A stretch of 36,380 nt of DNA from Lachnospiraceae bacterium (GTDB lineage Bacteria > Bacillota > Clostridia > Lachnospirales > Lachnospiraceae). This document shows, in pieces, positions 25,565-34,762 of this stretch. Under the pieces are notes generated by a model, which searched no databases, was not told the origin of the DNA, and saw nothing but the letters and a program-made list of their open reading frames with translations. A program made the position numbers and the translations under genes. The DNA lies in contig JAFLTH010000026.1 of assembly GCA_022510525.1 (NCBI GenBank), forward strand, positions 1 to 36,380, written 5' to 3'. Within the stretch, counting starts at the first letter, position 1, and every line of letters starts with the position of its first letter.

Positions 25565-27277
25565 TTATTCTGCAATATCAGCATACATAAAATACCAATA
25601 TCCATAAGGTGAATGCCATGAACCGACAATGTTGTCCTTCTGTAACCAGAAGTCATTGTAGTAAGCTACAGGAACGCAGGCAGCCTCTTCCATAAGGATA
25701 TCCTCTGCCTCATGAAGAGCTTTTGAACGCTCTGCAGCATCCAGTGTAGTTCTGGATAATTCCATAGCTGCATCATAATCAGCATTGTTGAATTTACCGT
25801 CATTATTTCCGTTTGTTGAATAGAGCAGATCCAGCATGTTGGAAGGATCGCTGTAATCGCCTACCCAACCGTTACGTGAAGAATCATAATCACCGTTACG
25901 ACGCATAGGTGTGAAACTTGCCCACTCTACGATTTCAACACTTAAATCAATACCAAGCTCAGCCCATGCCTGCTGTAAATACTCAGCAACAACCTTGTGA
26001 TAACCTGCATCGTTTGTTGAATAAGTGATCTGCGGGAAGCCTTCTCCGTCCGGATAACCTGCATCAGCAAGGAGCTGTTTAGCTTCTTCTAAGTTTGCAT
26101 CATAGTCTGTTGTATCGATATATGGCTGACCGCCGTTAGCATTGTCCATAAACTGGCTGCCGTCTGTATCAACCCAGCCGGGTCCCATAAAGTTGCTTGC
26201 AGGAGAATAGGTACCCTGCATCAAAGTATTGGCAACATATTCACGGTCAATTGCAAGACTCAAAGCCTTACGAACATTTGCATCATTGAAAGGCTCTCTC
26301 TGAGTATTAAGGCTCAGATAATAGGTTCCGATGATAGGGTCAACATAGAACTCCGGATTACCCTGTAAAGTAGGAATTTCCTCTGTAGGAACATCCTTAA
26401 TCATCAAAACTTCACCCGTCTGATATGCGCTGTAAGCTGCATTGGAATCTTCAATAAGATTGAATTTGATTCCGTCAAGCTTGATTGCGCCTGCATTCCA
26501 GTAATTAGGGTTCTTGCTCATAAGAATGTATGAGCCGGGTACCCACTCTGATATATAGAAAGGTCCGTTAGAAATATAGGTTTCAGCAGAAGTTGCCCAT
26601 GCGTCACCGTTTGCTTCAATTGTTGCCTGCTGTACAGGGCTTAAGGTAGCAAAAGCTGCCAGTGAGCCGAAGTATGAGCAAGGTGCGCTTAAATGAACAA
26701 CTAATGTCTGAGGATCTGTTGCTTCTACCCCAAGTGCATCAATATCACCTGCAACTGCATCATCAAAGCCCTCTACCATAGAAAGAACAGTATCAGCATA
26801 AGGAGCTGCTACCATAGGATCGCATACTCTCTTCCAGCTGTATACAAAGTCCTCTGCTGTTAAATCGCTTCCGTCAGACCATTTAAGTCCGTCTCTTAAA
26901 TGGAAGATCCAGGTAAGACCGTCCTCACTTGTCTCCCAGGACTCAGCCTGTCCCTCTGCAAGTGTTCCGTCCTCTGCTACTGTCAGAAGACATTCAAATG
27001 AGTGTAATAACATATTACCGCCATCTACTGCGCTGTTAAGTGCAGGATCGATGGTTTCGGGGTCAGGTCCGACCTGAACAGATAAGATCTTATCCCCTGT
27101 AGAACCGGTGCTGACATCCGCAGAATCTGTATTGGTATTTGAATCAGTACCAACATTTGCAGAATTATCAGCATTATTTGTGGAATCACCTGTTGAAGAT
27201 GTTCCGTTTCCGCCGCATGCTGTCAATGAAACAGTCATAGCTGCTGCGAGAAAAAGTGCTACAATTCTCTTTTTCAT
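25565..27277 (-). CDS. oppA: Oligopeptide ABC transporter substrate-binding lipoprotein
   Basis: A 570-residue family 5 extracellular binding protein. Its signal peptide has the lipobox LTAC with Cys21 as the lipid anchor, followed by a Ser/Thr/Asn/Asp linker to about residue 62. Conserved features are the start of the mature fold (ILSVQVGPDPETIDPALN), the GLTWIFHLRDGLKWSDGSDL segment, ALSLAIDREYVANTLMQGTY and the late EDILMEEAACVPVAYYNDFW. It captures peptides outside the cell for OppBC. It is the last gene of oppBCDFA, 56 bp after oppF, with its own GGAGGAG site. A GC-rich hairpin element follows it. Confidence 0.92.
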   Translation of the reverse strand: MKKRIVALFLAAAMTVSLTACGGNGTSSTGDSTNNADNSANVGTDSNTNTDSADVSTGSTGDKILSVQVGPDPETIDPALNSAVDGGNMLLHSFECLLTVAEDGTLAEGQAESWETSEDGLTWIFHLRDGLKWSDGSDLTAEDFVYSWKRVCDPMVAAPYADTVLSMVEGFDDAVAGDIDALGVEATDPQTLVVHLSAPCSYFGSLAAFATLSPVQQATIEANGDAWATSAETYISNGPFYISEWVPGSYILMSKNPNYWNAGAIKLDGIKFNLIEDSNAAYSAYQTGEVLMIKDVPTEEIPTLQGNPEFYVDPIIGTYYLSLNTQREPFNDANVRKALSLAIDREYVANTLMQGTYSPASNFMGPGWVDTDGSQFMDNANGGQPYIDTTDYDANLEEAKQLLADAGYPDGEGFPQITYSTNDAGYHKVVAEYLQQAWAELGIDLSVEIVEWASFTPMRRNGDYDSSRNGWVGDYSDPSNMLDLLYSTNGNNDGKFNNADYDAAMELSRTTLDAAERSKALHEAEDILMEEAACVPVAYYNDFWLQKDNIVGSWHSPYGYWYFMYADIAE

Positions 27278-27333
27278 AATAATTTCTCCTCCTTTACATA
27301 TTTTTTATAGCATACTATATTTGTTTACCACAT

Positions 27334-28323
27334 TTAATCTATTTTGTCAATATTATGGCAGGCAGCAAAGTGTCCGCTCTCCACTTCACGCCACTCCGGT
27401 ACCTCTGCCGCACATCTTTCGGTTGCATGTGGACATCTTGTACGGAAACGGCAGCCGGACGGCGGATTTAACGGGCTTGGAACATCGCCCTCCAATACTA
27501 TACGTTTACTTGCCCTCGCCACTTTGGGATCCGCAATCGGAATCGAGGAAATCAGACTCCGGGTATATGGATGCAGCGGGCGGGTAATAAGCTCATAGCT
27601 GTCCGCAAGTTCCACCATTTTACCAAGGTACATAACTCCGATTCTGTTAGATATATGCTTAACTGCCGAAAGGTCGTGTGCTATGAATAAGTAGGTCAGC
27701 CCCATATCAGCCTGTAAATCCTCAAACATATTGATGACCTGTGCCTGAATCGACACATCCAGAGCGGAAATAGGCTCATCACAGACTATAAACTCAGGAT
27801 TGACCGCAAGCGCTCTTGCTATACCGACCCTCTGCCTTTGTCCTCCGGAAAATTCATGTGGATATCTGTTGGCATGCTCGGAATTAAGTCCGACTCTTCT
27901 GAGCATTTCGATAATGATATCATAACGTTCCTGTTTGGTAGCAGCAATTTTGTGGACGTCGATTGCTTCACCGACAATATCACCAACCGTCATTCTGGGA
28001 TCAAGGCTTGCATACGGATCCTGAAAAACAATCTGCATTCTCTTCCTGTACGGAAGCATATCCGCATACTGTTTATTCTCAACATCAAAAATGACATTAT
28101 TGTCATAAATAAACTTGCCGCCTGTAGGCTCATAAAGCCTGAGCAGTGTACGTCCGGTTGTAGTCTTGCCACAGCCTGACTCGCCTACCAGTCCGAATGT
28201 TTCCCCTTTATTAATAGTAAAGGATACATCGTCTACCGCACGAACATATTTTTTATTCTTTCCATAGCCTCCTGCCGGAAAATACTGGCAAAGATGCTCA
28301 ATCTGGACTAATTTCTCACTCAT
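27334..28323 (-). CDS. oppF: Oligopeptide ABC transporter ATPase OppF
   Basis: A 329-residue ATPase. Walker A is [10 protein letters not shown] near residue 45, the Q-loop region is [14 protein letters not shown], the signature [15 protein letters not shown], Walker [15 protein letters not shown], and the switch His is in FIAHDLSAV. The C-terminal oligopeptide-transporter domain has the cysteine cluster [15 protein letters not shown], which in this family can carry an iron-sulfur cluster. It energises peptide uptake as a heterodimer with OppD, whose gene overlaps it by eight bases. Confidence 0.93.
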   Translation of the reverse strand: MSEKLVQIEHLCQYFPAGGYGKNKKYVRAVDDVSFTINKGETFGLVGESGCGKTTTGRTLLRLYEPTGGKFIYDNNVIFDVENKQYADMLPYRKRMQIVFQDPYASLDPRMTVGDIVGEAIDVHKIAATKQERYDIIIEMLRRVGLNSEHANRYPHEFSGGQRQRVGIARALAVNPEFIVCDEPISALDVSIQAQVINMFEDLQADMGLTYLFIAHDLSAVKHISNRIGVMYLGKMVELADSYELITRPLHPYTRSLISSIPIADPKVARASKRIVLEGDVPSPLNPPSGCRFRTRCPHATERCAAEVPEWREVESGHFAACHNIDKID

Positions 28324-29317
28324 TGGCCGCTCCTTTCTCCATTTCCGCTTTCTGATTAAGCCAGCACATTGTATAATGTACCTCGTTAAAATTGGAAACC
28401 GGGGGCACTTCTCTTAAGCAGATTTTCATGCATTCTTCGCACCTTGGTGCAAATGAACAGCCCTTTGGCTGATTCAGAAGATCCACAGGCGTTCCTTCAA
28501 TCGGGATCAGCCTTTCATGCTCTTTGGTATCTAATCTTGGAATGGAACGTATAAGACCTTTGGTATACTGGTGCTTAGGATTGTAAAAAATATCATCTGT
28601 TGTTCCATATTCTACAATCTTACCCGCATACATAACCGCGATTCTTTCACACATACTTGCCACAACACCAAGATCATGTGTGATCATTATGATAGCCATA
28701 CCAAGCTTATCTTTTAACTCCATCATAAGTTCCAGTATCTGTGCCTGTATGGTAACATCCAGCGCAGTTGTAGGCTCGTCTGCTATAAGCAGCTTCGGCT
28801 CACACGCAAGGGCAATTGCAATCATTACACGCTGACGCATACCGCCGGAAAGTTCATGGGGATATTGTTTCAGCCTCTTGTCCGGTTCGTTGATACCTAC
28901 CAGTTCAAGCAGCTCCCTTGCCCTTTCCTTCGCCTGTTTCTTATTTTTATCGGTGTGTAGAAGTATAACCTCCATAATCTGATTTCCGATTGTATACACC
29001 GGATTGAGGCTGGTCATAGGGTCCTGAAAAATAATAGATATCTCATTTCCTCTCATTTTTCTCATTTCCCGCTCTGACATTTCCTCAACATGATGACCGT
29101 TAAACTCAAGTGTTCCGTCAATCAGCTTGCCCGGATATGCGGTAAGTCCCATAAGGCTGTAAGCCGTAACGGATTTACCCGAACCGCTCTCGCCGACTAT
29201 ACCCAGTACTTCTCCTTCCTTAAGATGAATGGATACGTCATTAAGAGCCTTTACTTCTCCTGCCGGAGTGAAAAAAGAAAGTCGTTCATTTCTTATATCA
29301 ACCAAATATTCTGACAT
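28316..29317 (-). CDS. oppD: Oligopeptide ABC transporter ATPase OppD
   Basis: A 333-residue ATPase. Walker A is GESGSGKSVT, followed by IIFQDPMTSLNPVYTIG, signature LSGGMRQRVMIAIAL, Walker B LLIADEPTTALDVT and the switch His in MITHDLGVV. A cysteine cluster GCSFAPRCEECMKIC lies near the C-terminus. All catalytic residues are present. It pairs with OppF and couples to the OppB/OppC channel. It starts 18 bp after oppC and ends inside the start of oppF, so translation is probably coupled. Confidence 0.93.
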   Translation of the reverse strand: MSEYLVDIRNERLSFFTPAGEVKALNDVSIHLKEGEVLGIVGESGSGKSVTAYSLMGLTAYPGKLIDGTLEFNGHHVEEMSEREMRKMRGNEISIIFQDPMTSLNPVYTIGNQIMEVILLHTDKNKKQAKERARELLELVGINEPDKRLKQYPHELSGGMRQRVMIAIALACEPKLLIADEPTTALDVTIQAQILELMMELKDKLGMAIIMITHDLGVVASMCERIAVMYAGKIVEYGTTDDIFYNPKHQYTKGLIRSIPRLDTKEHERLIPIEGTPVDLLNQPKGCSFAPRCEECMKICLREVPPVSNFNEVHYTMCWLNQKAEMEKGAANE

Positions 29318-29335
29318 ATTTCCAAACCGCCTTTC

Positions 29336-30382
29336 CTAATTTTTTAATTTAGGGTCGAAAGCATCACGGAGACCGTCGCCCAGAAGATTGAAACTAAGTA
29401 TTATAAGGCTTATTAAAATAGCCGGAACAAACAAAAGATACGGATATGTATTAATACCGTTGATTGCATCACTTGCAAGGCTTCCAAGTGAGGGAAGAGG
29501 CACCGCCACACCCATACCAAGGAAACTTAGGAAACTCTCGGTAAAAATAGATGAAGGTATCTGTAAAGTCGTGGTAACTATCAAGGTACCGATACAGTTG
29601 GTAAGCAAGTGCTTTCTGATGATTTTACCGCTTTTAACACCAAGCGCCCTTGCCGCGGTAACATACTCACTCTCTTTTAACATCAGAACCTGACTTCTGA
29701 CCATACGCGCCATACCAACCCAGTAAAGCAGCGCAAACACCACAAAAATACTTATAAGGTTTTCGCCTACGACTTTTACCCATCCAAAACCCGCTACATT
29801 GGCAAGATTTTTAAGCGGTTCTTTTAAGGCAAAAGACAAAAGAACGATTAAAAGTATATCGGGTACCGTATAAATGATATCTACAATCCTCATCATCACA
29901 AGGTCTACCCAGCCCCCGAAGAAAGCGGCTATGGAACCGTATGCGGAGCCTATGATAAGGATGATTCCTGTTGCAATGAGACCTACCAGCAGAGATATCC
30001 TGCTTCCCATCATTACACGGATAGCATAATCGCGTCCCATGTTGTCCGTTCCGAATATATGTGGAAATACCGACTCACCGGCGTCAATCCTTGCCTGCTC
30101 TTCCGCAGAATACTGCATAGGCCTTAAATTGTTGGCGCCTTTCATCTGGTCTTTGTAATTATACGGATAAAAAGCCGGTACTATAAACGAAAAAATCATT
30201 ACAATTATGATAACTACAAGAGAAACCATAGCCACTTTATTTTTAATAAGGCGGCGAACACCGTCTTTCCAGAAGCTAACGCTTTCTCTCATTATGACCT
30301 GACTCTGCTTTTCCTCCTCGGTAGCAGGGAGAAAATCGTCCGGATTCAGCTTTAATTGAAAACTAAGTGGATTCTGTTTCAT
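29336..30382 (-). CDS. oppC: Oligopeptide ABC transporter permease OppC
   Basis: A 348-residue membrane permease with six helices. The N-terminal OppC_N part (RESVSFWKDGVRRLIKNKVA) runs into the first helix at about residue 50. A periplasmic loop contains HIFGTDNMGRDYAIRVMMG, typical for OppC and DppC. The EAA-like loop is YVTAARALGVKSGKIIRKHL. ESFLSFLGMGVAVPLPSLG completes the signature, and the gene ends in LLGDGLRDAFDPKLKN. It forms the channel with OppB. The gap from oppB is 66 bp, and to oppD 18 bp. Confidence 0.92.
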   Translation of the reverse strand: MKQNPLSFQLKLNPDDFLPATEEEKQSQVIMRESVSFWKDGVRRLIKNKVAMVSLVVIIIVMIFSFIVPAFYPYNYKDQMKGANNLRPMQYSAEEQARIDAGESVFPHIFGTDNMGRDYAIRVMMGSRISLLVGLIATGIILIIGSAYGSIAAFFGGWVDLVMMRIVDIIYTVPDILLIVLLSFALKEPLKNLANVAGFGWVKVVGENLISIFVVFALLYWVGMARMVRSQVLMLKESEYVTAARALGVKSGKIIRKHLLTNCIGTLIVTTTLQIPSSIFTESFLSFLGMGVAVPLPSLGSLASDAINGINTYPYLLFVPAILISLIILSFNLLGDGLRDAFDPKLKN

Positions 30383-30448
30383 ATTTATCTTTTTTCTCCT
30401 ATCTCAATTTAATAACATATGTTATCGTTGATATGTTTAAACCTCAAT

Positions 30449-31366
30449 TTATTTAAGCTTAATTCGAGGATCAACAATCTTGTATAAGATATCTACAACC
30501 ACATTCATAATGACAATTAACGTCGCAAGGAAAATTGTAGTACCCATGATCAATGTATAATCACGTCCGTTTATTGCACGGATGAATTCACCGCCAAGTC
30601 CCGGAATCGTAAAGATCTTTTCCACAACAAAGCTTCCCGTAACCGTATAAGCCAACATCGGACCCACATATGTAATAACCGGAAGTATTGCATTTCTAAG
30701 TGCATGCTTAAACAATATGACAACTCCGGAGAGTCCTTTGGCTCTCGCGGTACGCATATAATCCTGACCGAGCACGTCCAGCATAGAAGAACGCATAAGC
30801 CGCATAATATATGCGGTCGGATAGAAAGAAAGCGCCATAACAGGCATAATATAGTGCTTCCAGGAGGTAAGCCCCATTGTAGGAAGAATATTCAGATTAA
30901 CTCCAAGCACATACATAAGCACCGTACATATAACGAAGCTTGGTACTGCAATTCCGCAGGTTGCTATAACGCTTATAAGGCTGTCCAGGAATTTACCTCT
31001 CTTAAGCGCCGCAAGACAGCCAAGGGGTATGCCAATTATAAGGGATACCAGTACCGAAATGCCTCCTACCCTTGCAGATACAGGAAATTTCATAAGTATA
31101 ATATCCATTACCGTACGTCCGCGCTGTTTTAAGCTGTCACCGAAATCTCCCTGCAGTGCATCGCCTATGTAAGTCAGATACCTCTGGAACAGAGGCTTGT
31201 CCAAGCCGTATTTCGCCTCCAGCGCTGCGGTAGCCTGAGGGCTTATTGCTTTTTCCGATAAAAACGGTCCGCCCGGAACCATATTCATAAGGAAAAAGGT
31301 AAGTGTTGCAACCGCCCAGATAGTAACAATTGCAAGTATAACTCGTTTCATAATATACTTTAACAT
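30449..31366 (-). CDS. oppB: Oligopeptide ABC transporter permease OppB
   Basis: A 305-residue membrane permease. MLKYIMKRVILAIVTIWAVA is the usual OppB start, followed by the loop with KYGLDKPLFQRYL and GDFGDSLK. The EAA-like loop is YMRTARAKGLSGVVILFKHA, and VEKIFTIPGLGGEFIRAI lies near the end. The start is placed at 31366, eight bases after AGGAG; the frame is open to 31438 but that extension contains the leader hairpin. This is the first gene of oppBCDFA. A promoter with TTGACA lies near 31490, and a terminator-like hairpin stands between it and this gene. Confidence 0.92.
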   Translation of the reverse strand: MLKYIMKRVILAIVTIWAVATLTFFLMNMVPGGPFLSEKAISPQATAALEAKYGLDKPLFQRYLTYIGDALQGDFGDSLKQRGRTVMDIILMKFPVSARVGGISVLVSLIIGIPLGCLAALKRGKFLDSLISVIATCGIAVPSFVICTVLMYVLGVNLNILPTMGLTSWKHYIMPVMALSFYPTAYIMRLMRSSMLDVLGQDYMRTARAKGLSGVVILFKHALRNAILPVITYVGPMLAYTVTGSFVVEKIFTIPGLGGEFIRAINGRDYTLIMGTTIFLATLIVIMNVVVDILYKIVDPRIKLK

Positions 31367-31405
31367 ATTTTCAACTCCTATCAGGTATGTAAAAAATGTA
31401 AAAAA

Positions 31406-31444
31406 GGAACAATAACGTTGCGATTGCGCGAACGTCATTGTCCC
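31406..31444 (-). terminator. Terminator-like hairpin in the oppB leader
   Basis: Plus-strand arms 31406-31422 and 31427-31444 pair over about 16 bases around ATTG, with a few wobbles or bulges. On the minus strand six T follow (plus 31400-31405), then a second T run. It lies after the promoter at 31462-31491 and 40 bases before the oppB ATG, so it can limit expression of the whole operon. Confidence 0.65.
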
Positions 31445-31461
31445 TCAACTTACAACACATA

Positions 31462-31491
31462 ATGTTAACAGAAAAAGCCTTTATCTGTCAA
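31462..31491 (-). promoter_or_regulatory. Promoter of the opp operon
   Basis: On the minus strand a perfect TTGACA (plus 31486-31491) and TAACAT (plus 31462-31467) are 18 bases apart. The predicted start near 31455 gives a 90-nt leader containing the hairpin at 31406-31444. Confidence 0.55.
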
Positions 31492-31538
31492 TGTTTTGAT
31501 GCAAATTTAATAACATTTGTCCATTTATGACACTTCTG

Positions 31539-32204
31539 TCACATTCCCATCTTACTCATAATCCCATCTGCATCCACACCCGGATGGGTAAGATATAATC
31601 TGCATATCTGTTCGGATAATTCGTTTGAGATATGATATTTCTTAGAGATTTGCACTACTGCCATTCCTTTATCAATGTCTTTGATTATGGCCGGCAGATA
31701 CTCTTTTATCCGTTCCGCATTAATCTCCCCGGCAGGTTTTGCACCGGTATGAGGGATGCCAATCCTCTCAATATTAAAACTTCCGTCATCCTCGATATGG
31801 AGCATCGCCATAGTAATAGGCATATTAAACCTTCTGGGCCCGCAGCTTCCGGGATTCAGCCATGTCTTTCCGTCAATGATTTTCTCTTCATACTTGTGTG
31901 AATGGCCGTATATTATCAAGTCATAAGGTGTCAGCTCCACATCAATCTGCTTTTTATTGTGGATTATCAAAACATTAATACCTATATTTTCAATAACGCT
32001 TGTTATTGGTAAGGCATCTGCCAGCTCCTTATCTGCATTTCCGCAGACTGCATAGGTTGTTGCTATATTATTAAGCTCATTTATTATAGATATTTTATTT
32101 ATATCTCCTGCATGAAAAATCATATCACACCCATGCAGATATTCCTTTACTTCTTCCCGCAACAACCCATGCGTATCAGAAATCACGCCGATTTTGTATG
32201 ACAT
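31539..32204 (-). CDS. YfcE/MJ0936-type metallophosphoesterase with C-terminal extension
   Basis: A 221-residue cytoplasmic phosphoesterase of the calcineurin-like superfamily. The motifs are all present: GVISDTHG (residues 6-13), HAGDI, AVCGNAD, IIHNK (the usual GH is IH here), YGHSHKYEE and LNPGSCGPRR. Two divalent metals are expected, with cleavage of phosphodiesters; the natural substrate of this family is unsettled. The core ends near residue 160. An extra 60 residues follow, including VVQISKKYHISNELSEQICR, which looks like a small helix-turn-helix and is beyond the usual length. Monocistronic, between the opp and VTC operons. Confidence 0.85.
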   Translation of the reverse strand: MSYKIGVISDTHGLLREEVKEYLHGCDMIFHAGDINKISIINELNNIATTYAVCGNADKELADALPITSVIENIGINVLIIHNKKQIDVELTPYDLIIYGHSHKYEEKIIDGKTWLNPGSCGPRRFNMPITMAMLHIEDDGSFNIERIGIPHTGAKPAGEINAERIKEYLPAIIKDIDKGMAVVQISKKYHISNELSEQICRLYLTHPGVDADGIMSKMGM

Positions 32205-32237
32205 AAGTATTCACCTTCTCTTCAAACTACCACATTC

Positions 32238-34010
32238 CTAGCCTGCACTAACCTCTTCAGAGACAGTACCTACGGAAAGTGTATAAGTCTCACCTGTGAC
32301 AATCTCAGGGCTGCTCAAGATAACAACGGCAAAAGGTAATTCCGGTGTATATGAAACAAGCTCATTACCTGATGTATCTGTTAAGGTAACCTGCGTACCG
32401 GCAGATTGATTTCCTACCTTCATGGCTATAACACCCTGCTCTGATGAGCTGAAACTCTGTGCCATGCCTGATGCACCCGTTCCGATAAAGGTTCCGCCTG
32501 TAATCACACCACTCACATCATAGTCCAAAGTAGCGGTATCTCCATTTATCGGACCACAAACAGTGATATTTCCACCGGAAATCTCTAATGTGCCGTTTGC
32601 ATCAATACCGTCTCCGGAAGCCTTTATATACAAATTCCCGCCGGAAATAACTATCGAAGCGTCAGAGAATGTGCCCCTGCCACCTCTACCGCCGCCAAAG
32701 CCTTCATTTCCTTCAAGAGGGGTAAAGCCGTCGTTTTCTCCGGATGATCCGTCAAAGTTGACATTCCCCTGTGGGCCTCCAAAACCTTTATTTCCACGGC
32801 GGTCTCCAAAGTCGTTATTTTCTCCGTTAACATCAGGAATGCCATTCCCACGAGCTCCGCCAAAATCTCCACCACGATGACCGCCAAAGTTGTCATTCCC
32901 ACGTGGACCACCAAAACCGCTTGAACCCCTTCCTCCTGCAGCATTTAATCCGTCGTCGGTTGCAACAAGTGTTATATCTCCACCGGAAATTTCCAGATTA
33001 AGCGCTTCAAGCCCTTCATAACTCTCCTTAATATTAATTGTTCCGGCTGTAATCGTCAATGCTTCATCGGCGTGAAATCCGTCATCACCGCTTGCTATCT
33101 CGAAGTTTCCTCCGTTTACAACGATTGAGGCATTGGAATGAACGGCATCATCCGCGGAATCTATTTTAAATGTACCGTCGCTGATAAGCATATATGCTCC
33201 TGCGTTGATACCGTCATCTTCGGCAAAAATATCAAAGGCCCCACTCGCAATATAGACAAATCCAAGCTCTGTATCATCCGAGTTTTCTGCATGTATCCCA
33301 TCTTTTCCGGCGTCTATGGTTATTTCGGCATTTGCAATCCTCACACTATCGTTTGCATCCAGTCCATGAGAAGCGGAATTTATGGTATAAGTTCCGCTGG
33401 TAAAAACAAGGTCATCCTTCGATACTATTCCATGCCCGGCCGGGGATGTAACCATAAGATTGCCGGAACCGTTCAAAGTCAAGTCCTGCTTGGAAAAGAT
33501 TACGGAATCTATATTGTTTTCATCTACGGCAGTAAAACTTCCCCCATTAGAAAGTGTATTGGATGTATCCGCTGCCAGAGTAATAAATACTTTATCAGCT
33601 TCTAATATATAAACCGGTGCGGAAGTTTTACTATTGATATTAACACCGTTAAGTACCAGCTGAGGTTTATCTTTTTTTCCCGCATTTACAACAATCATAC
33701 CATCATTAAGCGTTCCTGATAAGATATAAGTGCCTTCGTCTGCAATGGTCGCTGTTGTTCCGGATATCTTGACCGAATCTGAATTGCAGGAAATAGAATC
33801 CCCGTTAAGTTGAATGAGAACGCTCGTATTTTCGTCATATCCGATTTCGTAATCACGGTCAGTGAACATATCTGAGACATCTTTAGCAGTATCAGTATCT
33901 GCCGCATTACTGCTGCTGTTTGCATTTACTGTACTTATGTTAGATGAATTTGCTCCGCATCCATTCAAAAGCAGTGCCATTATTAATATAACATATGTTA
34001 TTTTTTTCAT
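32238..34010 (-). CDS. DUF4353 carbohydrate-binding-domain lipoprotein
   Basis: A 590-residue exported lipoprotein; the lipobox LLNGC gives Cys18. Residues 50-350 are the beta-helical DUF4353 (carbohydrate-binding) domain, made of repeating turns such as DDGINAG, DDGFHADEALTITAGTINI and EISGGDITLVATDDGLNA. A Gly/Arg/Asn-rich insert of about 85 residues (353-440, units like GFGGPRGNDNFGG) interrupts the helix, which resumes with IVISGGNLYIKASGDGIDAN. A short beta-sandwich-like tail ends in YTLSVGTVSEEVSAG. Such proteins occur beside VTC and CotH genes in Firmicutes; function is unknown, and carbohydrate binding is assigned by family name only. It follows the DUF4956 gene by 56 bp. Confidence 0.85.
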   Translation of the reverse strand: MKKITYVILIMALLLNGCGANSSNISTVNANSSSNAADTDTAKDVSDMFTDRDYEIGYDENTSVLIQLNGDSISCNSDSVKISGTTATIADEGTYILSGTLNDGMIVVNAGKKDKPQLVLNGVNINSKTSAPVYILEADKVFITLAADTSNTLSNGGSFTAVDENNIDSVIFSKQDLTLNGSGNLMVTSPAGHGIVSKDDLVFTSGTYTINSASHGLDANDSVRIANAEITIDAGKDGIHAENSDDTELGFVYIASGAFDIFAEDDGINAGAYMLISDGTFKIDSADDAVHSNASIVVNGGNFEIASGDDGFHADEALTITAGTINIKESYEGLEALNLEISGGDITLVATDDGLNAAGGRGSSGFGGPRGNDNFGGHRGGDFGGARGNGIPDVNGENNDFGDRRGNKGFGGPQGNVNFDGSSGENDGFTPLEGNEGFGGGRGGRGTFSDASIVISGGNLYIKASGDGIDANGTLEISGGNITVCGPINGDTATLDYDVSGVITGGTFIGTGASGMAQSFSSSEQGVIAMKVGNQSAGTQVTLTDTSGNELVSYTPELPFAVVILSSPEIVTGETYTLSVGTVSEEVSAG

Positions 34011-34066
34011 GCTAATCCTCCATTTATACTTAAGGCAAATTTTAACTTCACACTAAAACCTCATTT

Positions 34067-34762
34067 TTAGAGTTCCGCAACAACAGTTTCCTGCCTTGAA
34101 ACACTGATTTCAAGGTTGCCGTTTCTGCATCGCAGCTCATCGATAAGTTCTTTTTCCTTACCTGCATCCTTAAGGATAACATCATATGTAAGACGGAACA
34201 TACTGCCCATGTTCGTTGTTTTCACATGTACAAGTTCGCATGAAGTAGTGTACTTATCAAAAACCTCTTCAAACACTCCCGAATAATCCAAATCCTCGGG
34301 AATAGCGATATTGAATGTCTTGTACATAGCGGCATTCTTTTTTGCCCCAAAATCGATATGATTATAAATAATGAACATAATACACATAACAACCGTAAAT
34401 AAAGCGGCAAAACCAAGATATCCCATTCCCGCAATCAAACCGGCACCCATTGCAAGAAACAACGCTCCAATCTCTTTAGCGGTTCCGGGTGCGGAACGGA
34501 ATCGTACCAGACTAAATGCTCCCGCAACGGCTACACCCGTACCGACATTGCCGTTGACCATCATAATGACAATACACACAACTGCCGGAAGCAGTGCCAG
34601 CGTTACCACAAAGCTTTTCGTATAACGTGTTCTATACATATAGCAGATAGCCATAATCAAACCAAGGATTAGCGAAAATCCTAAGCAAAGCAGAAAATCG
34701 GTCACACTGATAACAACCGAAAAATCAGAATCAAAAAGTCCGTTAAATAATGGATCAAGCAT
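34067..34762 (-). CDS. DUF4956 membrane protein
   Basis: A 231-residue protein with four hydrophobic helices in the first ~130 residues (about 18-42, 50-70, 75-85 and 102-132) and a soluble C-terminal domain of about 95 residues. The motif GAFSLVRFRSAPGTAKEIGALFLAMGAG, spanning the third helix and the following loop, is the family signature. The C-terminal domain (AMYKTFNIAIPEDLDYSGVF and on) has a ferredoxin-like pattern. Its gene overlaps that of the VTC-type polymerase by eight bases, a conserved pairing in Firmicutes that suggests the membrane protein anchors the polymerase or passes its product across the membrane. The function is not known. Confidence 0.85.
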   Translation of the reverse strand: MLDPLFNGLFDSDFSVVISVTDFLLCLGFSLILGLIMAICYMYRTRYTKSFVVTLALLPAVVCIVIMMVNGNVGTGVAVAGAFSLVRFRSAPGTAKEIGALFLAMGAGLIAGMGYLGFAALFTVVMCIMFIIYNHIDFGAKKNAAMYKTFNIAIPEDLDYSGVFEEVFDKYTTSCELVHVKTTNMGSMFRLTYDVILKDAGKEKELIDELRCRNGNLEISVSRQETVVAEL

